Shown one piece after another: positions 53,589-62,084 of a DNA stretch of 64,000 nucleotides. Below the pieces are notes generated by a model. It searched no databases, was not told the origin of the DNA, and saw only the letters and a list, made by a program, of their open reading frames with translations. The first letter of the stretch is position 1, and each line of letters begins with the position of its first letter. Source of the stretch: JAAXIE01 sp965204245. Its GTDB lineage: Bacteria; Chloroflexota; Dehalococcoidia; Lucifugimonadales; JAAXIE01. Location: NCBI GenBank assembly GCA_965204245.1, contig CBDBED010000006.1:288635-352634 (forward strand). The letters run 5' to 3'. The translations under genes and the position numbers were made by a program.

Positions 53589-54611
53589 ATGGAGAAGCAG
53601 CGGAAGCCGGTGGTAGCCGTGACCATGGGAGACCCTTGCGGCATAGGGCCGGAGGTGATCGCCAAGGCCTTGGCAGATCCCAATGTGTATGAGAACTGCC
53701 GACCGCTGGTGATCGGCAATGGCTGGTGCATGGAGCGGGCCTTGGAGTTGGTGGGGTCGGACTTGAAGCTGTGTCAGACCAACGTGCCTCTTCAACCCAA
53801 CGGGTCTGCTGTCAGGGATGAGGGCACGGTGGAGGTGTTGGATCCGGGGAACCTGAATGCCGAGGACGTGACAGTTGGACAGATTTCACCCACATGTGGA
53901 AGGGCCGCCATGGAATGGGTGGCAACTGCTGGGAAGCTGGCCATGGAGGGACAGGTGGACGCCATAGCCACTGCCCCAGTGAACAAGGAGGCGGCCAGCT
54001 TGGGCGGATACAGCGCCGTTGGCCATACTGAGTTGTTCCAGGAGTTGGCGGGGAATCCTACCGTGGCCACCATGTTGATGTCAGGGAACCTGAGGGTGGT
54101 CCATCTGACTACTCACCGTTCCCTGCGCCGAGCTCTTGATTATGTCACCAAGGAGCGCATTCTTTCGTTCCTGCAACTGACCCATGAAACCTTCGGGAGT
54201 TGGGGTATGCCAAACCCACGCATCGGCGTGGCGGCCTTGAACCCGCACGGCAGCGATAACGGGCTGCTGGGGCACGAAGAGAACGAGGAGATCGGACCAG
54301 CGGTAATGGCCGCCTGCAACGCAGGAGTGAATGCCATAGGACCGGTGCCAGCCGATAGCGTGTTCCACCAAGCCATCAGCGGAAGGTATGACGTGGTGCT
54401 GGCCATGTTCCACGACCAAGGGCACATTCCAGTCAAGGTGCATGGATTCGAGCGCAGCATCACCGCGAATCTGGGCTTGCCGTTTATACGGACATCTGTC
54501 GACCATGGCACTGCTTTCGATATTGCAGGGAAGGGTGTGGCAGACCACCTCAGCATGATTGAGTCTATCAAGTTGGCTGAAACCTTCGCCTGCGGTCGAG
54601 GATTGGGCTAG
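53589..54611 (+). CDS. pdxA: 4-hydroxythreonine-4-phosphate dehydrogenase
   Basis: 340 residues from the ATG at 53589, with GGAGG 7 nt upstream; the frame extends back to 53490 through the terminator and is not used. PdxA oxidises 4-phosphohydroxy-threonine in pyridoxal phosphate synthesis. Markers: VAVTMGDPCGIGPEV, IATAPVNKEAASLGGYSAVGHTELFQELAG, NPRIGVAALNPHGSDNGLLGHEE, VVLAMFHDQGHIPVKVHGFERSI and FIRTSVDHGTAFDIAGKG, the last three with the metal-binding histidines. Some PdxA-like proteins act on other hydroxyacids; the full motif set favours PdxA proper. Confidence 0.95.
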   Translation: MEKQRKPVVAVTMGDPCGIGPEVIAKALADPNVYENCRPLVIGNGWCMERALELVGSDLKLCQTNVPLQPNGSAVRDEGTVEVLDPGNLNAEDVTVGQISPTCGRAAMEWVATAGKLAMEGQVDAIATAPVNKEAASLGGYSAVGHTELFQELAGNPTVATMLMSGNLRVVHLTTHRSLRRALDYVTKERILSFLQLTHETFGSWGMPNPRIGVAALNPHGSDNGLLGHEENEEIGPAVMAACNAGVNAIGPVPADSVFHQAISGRYDVVLAMFHDQGHIPVKVHGFERSITANLGLPFIRTSVDHGTAFDIAGKGVADHLSMIESIKLAETFACGRGLG

Positions 54612-54620
54612 TGGGGCCGG

Positions 54621-54629
54621 TGATATAAT
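54621..54629 (+). promoter_or_regulatory. Extended -10 promoter upstream of proC
   Basis: TGATATAAT is a perfect extended -10 (TGnTATAAT), 47 nt upstream of the proC start. The -35 region (near 54601-54606) is weak, as is common with extended -10 promoters. Confidence 0.5.
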
Positions 54630-54676
54630 CTCGCCAGCGTTGCCAGCTAGTTTTGCCCTTGGCTGAGAGGTGAAGA

Positions 54677-55483
54677 GTGAAGCTATCGTTTATCGGTGGC
54701 GGTGCTATGGCTGAGGCCATAATACGTGGGGTGTTGGATCAGGAAATAGCCCCGCCCTCGAACATTTTGGTGGGTGAAGCCATAGAGGAGCGCTGCCAAT
54801 GGCTACGCCAGACTCATGGCGTAGCGGCCACGACCGACAATTTGGAAGCAGCCCAATCCGGCGACCTAGTGGTCCTAGCAATCAAGCCCCAAAACCTCCC
54901 AGATGTGATGGAAGAACTCAAAGGCAGGCTTGATTCGCATCAGGCCGCGCTATCGATCATAGCAGGGGCAAGGATGTCGACCATCACCGAGGGGCTGAGG
55001 CATTCAGCGGTGATACGAGTCATGCCCAATACGCCGGCGCAAATCGGCGAGGGCATCAGCATGTGGACATGCTCTAGCAAAGTCGACGCGCAGATGCGGG
55101 AGCAGGCTCAAGCCGTACTGAGCACAATGGGGCCCCATATTGAAGTGGACGACGAGAAATATATGGATATGGCCACCGCGTTAAGCGCAAGCGGGCCGGC
55201 CTATGTGTTCACGTTCATCGAAGCGTTGATAGATGCTGGAGTCCACCTCGGCCTGCCGCGGGACACGGCCCGCTCGCTAGCCCTGCAGACAGTGCTTGGC
55301 AGTACTTCTCTAGTCAAGCAGACTGGTAAGCACCCGGCGGAGCTAAGGGATATGGTTACCTCACCTGGAGGAACCACCGCAGAGGCATTACTGGCTTTGG
55401 AGAATGGCGGCTTTCGGGCGACGGTGGGAAACGCTGTGCTAGCTGCGTACAAGAAATCGGTCGAACTCGGCAAAAAAGAATGA
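54677..55483 (+). CDS. proC: Pyrroline-5-carboxylate reductase
   Basis: 268 residues; GTG start behind GAGAGG. The enzyme reduces pyrroline-5-carboxylate to proline with NAD(P)H. Markers: LSFIGGGAMAEAIIRGVL (nucleotide-binding loop), VVLAIKPQNLPDVM, VIRVMPNTPAQIGEG, SGPAYVFTFIEALIDAGVHLGLPRDTA and LRDMVTSPGGTTAEALLALE, the family signature. Normal length. yggT follows by 9 nt. Confidence 0.97.
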   Translation: MKLSFIGGGAMAEAIIRGVLDQEIAPPSNILVGEAIEERCQWLRQTHGVAATTDNLEAAQSGDLVVLAIKPQNLPDVMEELKGRLDSHQAALSIIAGARMSTITEGLRHSAVIRVMPNTPAQIGEGISMWTCSSKVDAQMREQAQAVLSTMGPHIEVDDEKYMDMATALSASGPAYVFTFIEALIDAGVHLGLPRDTARSLALQTVLGSTSLVKQTGKHPAELRDMVTSPGGTTAEALLALENGGFRATVGNAVLAAYKKSVELGKKE

Positions 55484-55492
55484 GATGAAGCC

Positions 55493-55741
55493 TTGGTTCT
55501 CCTGGCATCGATACTCAAGGTCTTCATCATCGTCCTGATTGTAGCTATCTTCGCAAGGACGATTTTGTCCTGGTTCCCCACTGCAAACAGGTTCAATCCT
55601 GTAGTGGCCGTGATCTACCAACTCACGGAGCCCATCCTCCTACCCCTAAGGAAGATCGTGCCCAGAATGGGTATGTTCGACTTCACTCCTACCATCGCCT
55701 TACTGATTCTGTTCCTTGTGCTGACGCTCCTGGGAGTGTGA
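55493..55741 (+). CDS. YggT family membrane protein
   Basis: 82 residues, two hydrophobic segments (about 2-25 and 55-80) around the conserved middle SWFPTANRFNPVVAVIYQLTEPILLPLRKIVP. The family is often next to proC, as here, and has been linked to osmotic stress and plastid/cyanobacterial division, but the function is not settled. The start is a TTG 9 nt after the proC stop. Confidence 0.9.
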   Translation: MVLLASILKVFIIVLIVAIFARTILSWFPTANRFNPVVAVIYQLTEPILLPLRKIVPRMGMFDFTPTIALLILFLVLTLLGV

Positions 55742-55748
55742 TTGCCCT

Positions 55749-55804
55749 AGTCAACAGGAGTCAAATTGCTCTGGTTGACTGGCCGAGAGGCTAACAGATA
55801 GAAT
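55749..55804 (+). promoter_or_regulatory. padR promoter with overlapping inverted repeat
   Basis: TTGACT (55775-55780), an 18-nt spacer and TAGAAT (55799-55804) lie 29 nt before padR. AGTCAAC at 55749-55755 is a perfect inverted copy of GTTGACT at 55774-55780, which includes the -35. PadR proteins usually repress their own operon, so this is a plausible operator. Confidence 0.5.
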
Positions 55805-55833
55805 CTTTACACTTAACGGGTACAGGTGCGCTT

Positions 55834-56166
55834 ATGAACCAGAAAGAACTGCTAAAGGGCAACACGGAGACCCTGCTCCTGTCCCTGCTCACACAAGAAG
55901 CGATGTACGGCTATCAGATCGTCAAGGAGATGGAGCGTCGCAGCAGCGGTTACTTCCAGTTCAAAGAGGGGACTCTATATCCAGCGTTGCACCGACTGGA
56001 GGAGGCCCGACTGGTGGAAGGACGCTGGGAAGAGACGAACATGGGAACTCCGCGACGCTACTATCACATCACGGCCAAGGGAGAACGTGTTCTGTCGGAG
56101 CGGACCAGCGAGTGGAACAAGTTCGCGCAGGCAGTGAACGCGATCATGGTCCCACAGCCTCAATAG
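55834..56166 (+). CDS. PadR family transcriptional regulator
   Basis: 110 residues of winged-helix fold: LLLSLLTQEAMYGYQIVKEMERRSSGYFQFKEGTLYPALHRLEEARLVEGRWEE, then GTPRRYYHITAKGERVL. This is the standard PadR N-terminal domain with a short dimerising C-terminal helix. PadR proteins repress genes for stress or transport and are relieved by ligands. The next gene, a membrane protein with a PadR-associated N-terminal domain, is the likely regulatory target. Promoter and inverted repeat lie just upstream. Confidence 0.95.
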   Translation: MNQKELLKGNTETLLLSLLTQEAMYGYQIVKEMERRSSGYFQFKEGTLYPALHRLEEARLVEGRWEETNMGTPRRYYHITAKGERVLSERTSEWNKFAQAVNAIMVPQPQ

Positions 56167-56191
56167 CAATACCACAACGAGGTAGTCTCCG

Positions 56192-57196
56192 TTGGACCAA
56201 GAGCTTCGCCCTTACCTTCGCAGCCTTGCCAAGAAGCTGAGGCTAGACCCAGCCACGCAACATACTGTGCTTCTTGAGCTCCAGAGTCATCTGGAAGACA
56301 AGGCGCGAGACCTGCAAGCCGCTGGCATCTCCCGGAGGGAGGCACTGCAACGCGCCATGCAGTATATGGGCAAGCCAGCCCAAATCGCGAGCGGGATATA
56401 CGCCATACATAGCAAAGGGAGTTGGCGGGACATTCTGCTAGCCACCGTGCCTCATCTTCTCTTGGCCGCTCTCTTTGCCCTGAACCTATGGACGCGCTAT
56501 GCGCTACTGGTCCTAGTGTTCTTGGGTGTGGCCATGGTGGCGATCAGGTGTTGGCGAAAGGGTAAGCCCAAGTGGAGCTATTCCTGGTTGGGATATTGCA
56601 TGGCTGCGCCCGCCTTATCCTGGCTGCTAGCTACGATGGCCTTGGTCTACGGAGCATGGACCTTCCTTACCACCGGGGGATTACCACTCACGCCAGCGCT
56701 TTATCTTCTGATACTAGCGTATCTTCCATTTTCGCTATGGATTATGGTACGGGTCGTAGTGCCTCTGGTGAAGCAGGACTGGCTGATGGCGTCCCTTAGC
56801 GCTCTGCCGTTCCCGTTCCTGACTACGTGGCTCATATTCTTCAACTCGCAGGGCACTCTCTGGGGACAGGACAAGTTGAGCTTACGTGATACGGACGGAG
56901 ACCGAGCCTTAGTCTTCTTGGCACTGGCGGTGACGACCGGCGCTTTTTATATGATCGGGAACCGTCTGTTGAAAATAGGGCTCCTGACTATTTCATCGGC
57001 GCTCATGGTGGCCTTTACGGTGGTATCGATACCGGTTAGTTTCGGCATCCTAGCCGCGATCCTCATAATCCTCGCATCGGTTGCGTTCCTGCTCAGCCCG
57101 GCGGTGTTGGGGTCGAAGCTGGAGAATGAGGACGAGGCCATGGATCTCATGGAAGGCGGAGAGGCCCCGCCTCATTGGTCACCCAACGCCAGGTAG
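56192..57196 (+). CDS. Membrane protein with permease-prefix/DUF1700-like N-terminal domain
   Basis: 334 residues. Residues 1-75 are a helical cytosolic domain (LRSLAKKLRLDPATQHTVLLELQSHLEDKARDLQAAGISRREALQRAMQYMG), like the prefix domain that in many bacteria follows padR genes. Then come about eight hydrophobic segments to residue 310 and an acidic tail. No catalytic motif is visible; it is neither an ABC protein nor an enzyme I recognise. TTG start 25 nt after padR. Likely part of a PadR-controlled unit, perhaps sensing membrane stress. Confidence 0.75.
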   Translation: MDQELRPYLRSLAKKLRLDPATQHTVLLELQSHLEDKARDLQAAGISRREALQRAMQYMGKPAQIASGIYAIHSKGSWRDILLATVPHLLLAALFALNLWTRYALLVLVFLGVAMVAIRCWRKGKPKWSYSWLGYCMAAPALSWLLATMALVYGAWTFLTTGGLPLTPALYLLILAYLPFSLWIMVRVVVPLVKQDWLMASLSALPFPFLTTWLIFFNSQGTLWGQDKLSLRDTDGDRALVFLALAVTTGAFYMIGNRLLKIGLLTISSALMVAFTVVSIPVSFGILAAILIILASVAFLLSPAVLGSKLENEDEAMDLMEGGEAPPHWSPNAR

Positions 57197-58053
57197 CCGT
57201 CGTTACAGACAGTAGTGCCTGCCTGCCGGCTGATCTCGTCGAGCAGTTGCAGATCACTGTCGTACCCCACACCGTCATCGTTGATGGAGCAGTCCTGAGG
57301 GACGGCGTCGACATTGATGCTGCTGAGTTCTACCGCCTACTAAGGCAAGGAGCCAAGGAAGTTACCACATCGGCACCTAGCCCCAAGTCGTTTGAGGAAG
57401 GCTTCACCCGCGCCAACTCATTCGCCTCAGATGTCTTGTGCATTGTGGTGGCCTCTCAATTCAGTGCCGCTTATGCAGCCGCACAAGTGGCCCGAAGCAA
57501 CATTATCCGGACTGTGCCGGGACTGAGGGTGCATGTGCTAGACAGTCGCACTGCCGCAGGAGCTGCAGGTCTGCTAGTCTTGGAGGCGGCAGAGGAGGCG
57601 GCTGCCGGGGCGAGTACGGATACGATCGTGCAACGGGCCGAGCAGACCATCCCTCATCTACGTCTTTTGGGAACGCTCAACGACCTTACACATTTGCGGG
57701 CCAGCGGGCGGGTGGGCTGGTTGGCGTCTTCGGCAGCCTCTGCCCTGCGGATTAACCCCGTCTTTGAGTTGCACCAAGGAGTGCCGTACATCTTGGCCAA
57801 ACCCAGGAGTCGACCCCGGGCCATAGCGCGCATGCTGGACTATATGAGGCAAATGATCGGGTGCAACTGTTTGGACGTGAATGTGATGGAGGCGGATACG
57901 CCCGCAGAGGCAGCCAAACTAAGAGAGGCCATTGAGGCACAGTTCGATTGCCGTAGGTTGTTGATCAGCCAGATGACGCCTGTGATTGGGGCCCATACTG
58001 GGCCGGGGCTGCTGGGAGTAGCGTTCAGAACCGCTAAGGGTAATTCCGAGTAA
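57175..58053 (+). CDS. DegV family fatty-acid-binding protein
   Basis: 292 residues: VAVVTDSSACLPADLVEQLQITVVPHTVIVDGAVLRDGVDIDAAEFYRLL, VTTSAPSPKSFEEGF, VLDSRTAAGAAGLLVLEAAE. This is the DegV fold; members such as FakB bind fatty acids for kinase FakA, but FakA is not encoded here. The start is a TTG 22 nt inside the previous gene, giving a standard N-terminus. Confidence 0.93.
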   Translation: MVTQRQVAVVTDSSACLPADLVEQLQITVVPHTVIVDGAVLRDGVDIDAAEFYRLLRQGAKEVTTSAPSPKSFEEGFTRANSFASDVLCIVVASQFSAAYAAAQVARSNIIRTVPGLRVHVLDSRTAAGAAGLLVLEAAEEAAAGASTDTIVQRAEQTIPHLRLLGTLNDLTHLRASGRVGWLASSAASALRINPVFELHQGVPYILAKPRSRPRAIARMLDYMRQMIGCNCLDVNVMEADTPAEAAKLREAIEAQFDCRRLLISQMTPVIGAHTGPGLLGVAFRTAKGNSE

Positions 58054-58206
58054 ATTCAGTCTCTCACTCCAGCTATAATGCAACGGGATACATGTCGAGT
58101 CTTTAATCGTATTGATTTCTCCCATTCCTCGAAATCGTAAGGGGTATGTCTCATCGACGTGGGATCTCCTCATTGCCCGATGGCAAGCTGATAAAGGGAC
58201 AAACAC

Positions 58207-58440
58207 ATGCGCATTAATGTAATACATGGAGATGTGACACAAGTCTCAGGGGCTGTTGACCAGGCATGGCAAAGAGGAGAGCTTCAGATTCGATACAATC
58301 CGAGAAGTGAGTGCGGAATCATGCCGTTTCCTGCGGCGACGGTGCATTACCGTGAGAAGGGCCATATGGTGAAGGGCGCGACAGGTGTTCCTGTACGCGC
58401 TCTGGTGGACTTGAGTACAACATTGGCGGGATCGGCGTAG
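58207..58440 (+). CDS. Small protein of unknown function
   Basis: 77 residues: MRINVIHGDVTQVSGAVDQ, then LQIRYNPRSECGIMPFPAATVHYREKG and a C-terminal VPVRALVDLSTTLAGSA. AAGGGA sits 9 nt upstream of the ATG, and the composition is protein-like on this strand only. No family recognised. It stands alone between degV and the decayed glycosylase gene. Confidence 0.45.
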   Translation: MRINVIHGDVTQVSGAVDQAWQRGELQIRYNPRSECGIMPFPAATVHYREKGHMVKGATGVPVRALVDLSTTLAGSA

Positions 58441-58487
58441 CCTAGAGAGAGCAACTGCAGGGCTCCCGCGGCCAAATGGGAGAGAGA

Positions 58488-59201
58488 ATGTCACAGCAAT
58501 CACTCTCTATAGCACCGCCCCTGGATCTTGCTCGTACGTTGACCATGGGATTGTCTCTGCGATGGCGCAAGGAACACGGAGGGTGGTTCTCGGGGGCTGT
58601 CGACGACAAACTTGTTATGTTGCGTCAGGCGGCCGAGGACGCGGTAGAATTCCGCACCAGCGACCCAGAGGACTCGGACCGGGATACCCTGCGCACATAT
58701 CTCGGGCTGGACAGAGATGCTACACGTCTGTCCGACACTCTCTCGCGATGCGATCCAAGGACGGCTGGGATCGTGGCCCAGTATCCGGGTATGCATGTGC
58801 TGCGACCGGAACCTTGGGAGTGCCTCATCACGTGCGTCTGCAGCCCCGGGCAGAGGGTACACAGGCTCTCGTCTGATATAGAGAGGCTCTCGGAATACCA
58901 TGGAAAACGTCTGTCGCTCGATGGAGTAACACGCTATTCCTTCCCAAAGGCGGAGAGAATAGCCCAGATGACTGTGCAACATCTCAGCCAAGTGGCCCTG
59001 CGAATGCCGAGGCGTGCCGAATACGTACACCATCTGGCGAAAGATGTGGCGAGCGGCGAACTCAACCTTCATGCGTTAGCCGGTACGACACACGCAAAAG
59101 CCAAAGAATGTCTGACACAACACGGGGGAGTCACCTCGCAGGTCGCGGATTGCGTATTGCTCTTCTCATTGGACAAATACGACGATGGTGTTTTGAGGTA
59201 G
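58488..59201 (+). pseudogene. Decayed, truncated OGG-like DNA glycosylase (first of a tandem pair)
   Basis: 237 codons from the ATG at 58488 (GGGAG 5 nt upstream). It aligns along its whole length with the next gene: LDLARTLTMGLSLRW, PWECLITCVCS and ADCVLLFSLDK. But the helix-hairpin-helix, KGIGPKVADC in the partner, reads HGGVTSQVADC here, so the catalytic Lys218 is Gln. The frame then stops at LDKYDDGVLR, before the essential Asp and the last 50 residues. So it is probably catalytically dead, though its frame is intact and the ribosome binding site good; a structural or regulatory role is not excluded. Confidence 0.7.
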
Positions 59202-59204
59202 TAG

Positions 59205-60062
59205 GTGTACCTGGGGGTCAGACAGCGGTTTGACCTCGGCCTCACCTTGGGGATTGACCAAGCACTTCGCTGGAGTCGCCCTGATGCCGATGGTTGGCAC
59301 ACAGGGATAGTTTGGGGCAAGCTGGTCAGGTTGCGCCAGACACCGGATGGTGACAAGGTCGAGGCCCAAAGCAGTCTACCTGACGATTCATTGGGACCGA
59401 TGCTCCACGACTATCTACGTCTTGATGAAGACATCGAGCACACCCACAGGGTGTTGCGGGGGCATGATCCCGAGATGCAGAGGCTGGTGATGCTGTACGG
59501 GGGCCTGCGCATCCTCCGGCAGGAACCGTGGGAGTGTTTGATTACCTATGCTTTATCGCCCCGGCACAAGGTGGAGAGAATTCGTCAGGCCGTGGAGCAG
59601 TTGGCTGAGAAATTCGGCCAACCTATCCAGCCAGACGGTAACGACACTCGCAACGCCTTCCCAACTCCTGCTTCTCTGGTCGAATCCAGTGTATATGAAT
59701 TGAGCCGACTGAGACTGGGCATGTCTAGGCACAGTCCCTATGTACGCGCTCTAGCTGAAGAGGTGTATACGGGCAGTCTCGATTTGGGAGACTTGGCGCA
59801 GGCCACTTACGGTGAGGCAAAGGAACGTTTGATGCAGAGCAAGGGCATTGGTCCAAAGGTCGCCGACTGTGTGCTCCTGTTTTCTCTAGGCAAGTCTGAG
59901 GCCTTCCCGATAGATACCCATGTGCGCAGGGCCCTGGTGAGGCTGTATGGCCTGGCAGGAACCGACTCAGAACGGTTGGAGTGGGCACAGAGCAGCTTTG
60001 GCCCTCATGCCGGCTACGTCAGTCAACTCCTGTTCCATGGGATGCGGAATGGGGCCATCTGA
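59205..60062 (+). CDS. OGG1-like 8-oxoguanine/alkyl-purine DNA glycosylase
   Basis: 285 residues, GTG start behind GAGG, 3 nt after the decayed copy. The N-terminal domain follows OGG1 (FDLGLTLGIDQALRWSRPDADGWHTGIVWGKLVRLRQ). The HhH-GPD domain has KGIGPKVADCVLLFSLGKSEAFPIDTHVRRAL, with catalytic Lys218 and Asp237. Such bifunctional glycosylases remove 8-oxoguanine or related bases. Length is short of human OGG1 but fits bacterial forms. Probably a DNA repair gene for oxidative damage, consistent with oxygen-handling enzymes around it. Confidence 0.88.
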   Translation: MYLGVRQRFDLGLTLGIDQALRWSRPDADGWHTGIVWGKLVRLRQTPDGDKVEAQSSLPDDSLGPMLHDYLRLDEDIEHTHRVLRGHDPEMQRLVMLYGGLRILRQEPWECLITYALSPRHKVERIRQAVEQLAEKFGQPIQPDGNDTRNAFPTPASLVESSVYELSRLRLGMSRHSPYVRALAEEVYTGSLDLGDLAQATYGEAKERLMQSKGIGPKVADCVLLFSLGKSEAFPIDTHVRRALVRLYGLAGTDSERLEWAQSSFGPHAGYVSQLLFHGMRNGAI

Positions 60063-60095
60063 TGTCAGACTAACGTGGAGTGTACAGAACCCGCG

Positions 60096-60125
60096 TTGAC
60101 GTAGCTTGGGTGCTAGCCGTACACT
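60096..60125 (+). promoter_or_regulatory. Candidate promoter for tRNA-His/tRNA-Arg
   Basis: TTGACG (60096-60101), 18-nt spacer, TACACT (60120-60125), 19 nt before tRNA-His. Confidence 0.5.
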
Positions 60126-60144
60126 GATAGCCTAGTCAGTTCGA

Positions 60145-60221
60145 GGTGAGCGTAGCAAAGGGGTTAATGCGCCTGACTGTGGCTCAGGAGATCATGGGTT
60201 CGAATCCCATCGCTCACCCCA
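60145..60221 (+). tRNA. tRNA-His (GUG)
   Basis: Acceptor GGTGAGCG with CGCTCACC, including the extra G-1 (60145) opposite C73 that marks tRNA-His. Anticodon stem CCTGA/TCAGG with loop CTGTGGC (anticodon GTG), T arm ATGGGTTCGAATCCCAT. CCA is encoded at 60219-60221. Confidence 0.95.
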
Positions 60222-60279
60222 ACCTCTGTCCTTACAGTTGGCTCATGGATTCCGGCTACCGCCGGAACGCCCGGTACAA

Positions 60280-60355
60280 GCGCTCGTAGCTCAGTGGATA
60301 GAGCACCTGGCTTCGGACCAGGGGGTCGCGGGTTCGAATCCTGCCGAGCGTGCCA
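60280..60355 (+). tRNA. tRNA-Arg (UCG)
   Basis: Acceptor GCGCTCG with CGAGCGT, D arm AGCTCAGTGGATAGAGC, anticodon stem CCTGG/CCAGG around CTTCGGA (anticodon TCG), T arm GCGGGTTCGAATCCTGC. CCA is encoded at 60353-60355. 58 nt after tRNA-His, same strand. Confidence 0.94.
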
Positions 60356-60380
60356 CCTTCTATAGCCCATATACCCCCTC

Positions 60381-61928
60381 CTATTTGCCTTCCTTCATCC
60401 AGTCGGCCACGCGCTCGCCAATCATGATCGTGGTCGCGTTGGTGTTGACCCGCACGACGTTGGGCATGACGGATGCGTCGACCACCCGCAGGTTCTCCAG
60501 GCCGTGGACATGGCAATACTGGTCTACCACTGCCATGGGGTCTGAGGCAGGGCCCATCTTGCAGGTGCCCGAGGAGTGATGCTCGGTGTTGACATTGCGT
60601 AGAATCCAAGAGTCAAGAGCCTCACCAGTGGCAAGGTCGGCATCAGTTGGCACTAGCCTCTCGCCTAGGACCGCCTGCATGGCAGGACTTTCGCACAGGC
60701 GGACAGCTTGGCGCATAGCCCAGCGCAGACGCTCTCGGTCCCACGTATCGGTGAGGTAGCGGTAGTTCAGCAGCGGCTGGGCACCGGGGTCGGCCGATGC
60801 TAGGGTGAGTTCGCCCGCGGTAGACGCGTTCTGCAGGGCGACGATGATGGAGAAGCAATTGATACCGGCAGTGACCGGGAACCGGAAGGCGAGGTTCTCG
60901 GGCTCCATCTGTATGGGGAATATCTGGATGTCGTTGCGGGTATCGGAACCCTCGGCAGTGCATCGCAAAACCGTTTGAATTGACGACTCAAAACCCACGG
61001 GGCGGTCGCCCAACTGGCGATATACCAAATAGGCCACAGGATGGTCACGGAGATTCTGTCCCACACCGGGAAGGTCGTGTACTGATGAGATGCCCAGCGA
61101 GTTGAGGTGCTGAGCGGGACCCACACCGGATAGCATCAGCAATTGCGGCGAATTGATGGCACCCCCGCTAATGACAATTTGGGCACCGTACACACTAAAT
61201 GCTTCGCCACCACTCTCTGCCTCGATTCCGATAGCCCGGTTTCCATCAAAGAGGACACGCCTCGCCAGTACGTTGGCGCGAATGGTGAGATTGAGCCGGT
61301 GCCGGGCTTGATCCAGATAAGCAAGTGCCGTGCTAACACGTACACCGGCCTGATTGTTCAGAGGAGTGGGTGCGATCCCTGTGGAGTCGGGGTGGTTCTG
61401 GTCAGGAAACTCACGGTAGCCCTCGGCTAGGCATGCTTCGTAGAAGGCGTTGACACTGGGGAGCATATCTTCCCGCTTGTGGCGGCGCACCGGAATGGGC
61501 CCGTCAGAACCGTGGAAGTCTCCTCGGAAGTCTTGGTCGGTCTCCATTTTGCGGAAGTAGGCCAGTATATTGGCAAAGCTCCACTGATCGTTGCCCAGAG
61601 AAGCCCAGTGGTCGTAGTCTTCGGGTACTCCACGGAAGACCACTTGGCCGTTGACTGCGCTGGAGCCACCGGTAACCCGGCCACGGGGGATGGCGATGGG
61701 TCCATCATGCTCGGGAGTAGCGGTAGCTTCGTAGCCCCAATCGTGAGTGCCATAGGCGGAGCGAAGTGCACTCAAACCGAACTTCAGGTCATCAGGCAGG
61801 CGCTCGAAATCAGGATAGTCAGGACCCGCTTCCAACAGTAGGACGGAGCGGTTGGCGTCCTCGGAAAGCCTCGTAGCCAGTGCAGCGCCGGCGGAACCTG
61901 CCCCAACGATGATCACGTCGTATGCCAT
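60381..61928 (-). CDS. GMC-family FAD oxidoreductase
   Basis: 515 residues. Markers: DVIIVGAGSAGAALATRL with FAD-binding GxGxxG (8-13), RGRVTGGSSAVNGQVVFRG, the GMC signature VISGGAINSPQLLMLSGVG, and a C-terminal NTEHHSSGTCKMG with the catalytic His pair region. FAD-dependent oxidases or dehydrogenases of this family act on alcohols such as choline, glucose or terpene alcohols; substrate unknown. ATG behind GGAGGAAAGC. Divergent from the LLM gene. Confidence 0.95.
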   Translation of the reverse strand: MAYDVIIVGAGSAGAALATRLSEDANRSVLLLEAGPDYPDFERLPDDLKFGLSALRSAYGTHDWGYEATATPEHDGPIAIPRGRVTGGSSAVNGQVVFRGVPEDYDHWASLGNDQWSFANILAYFRKMETDQDFRGDFHGSDGPIPVRRHKREDMLPSVNAFYEACLAEGYREFPDQNHPDSTGIAPTPLNNQAGVRVSTALAYLDQARHRLNLTIRANVLARRVLFDGNRAIGIEAESGGEAFSVYGAQIVISGGAINSPQLLMLSGVGPAQHLNSLGISSVHDLPGVGQNLRDHPVAYLVYRQLGDRPVGFESSIQTVLRCTAEGSDTRNDIQIFPIQMEPENLAFRFPVTAGINCFSIIVALQNASTAGELTLASADPGAQPLLNYRYLTDTWDRERLRWAMRQAVRLCESPAMQAVLGERLVPTDADLATGEALDSWILRNVNTEHHSSGTCKMGPASDPMAVVDQYCHVHGLENLRVVDASVMPNVVRVNTNATTIMIGERVADWMKEGK

Positions 61929-62084
61929 GCTTTCCTCCGTCCGGGGGCCAGCCCTGCGTACTCATGCGCAGAAACCCAGCACCTCAACTCCGTGTGCAAT
62001 ATAGACGCCTAGGCCAACTTTGGGTAGAGTCTAGCCACTAGAGCCTCTGAAACAGGGAATCGCTTGGGAAGATAGGGGAATCGA

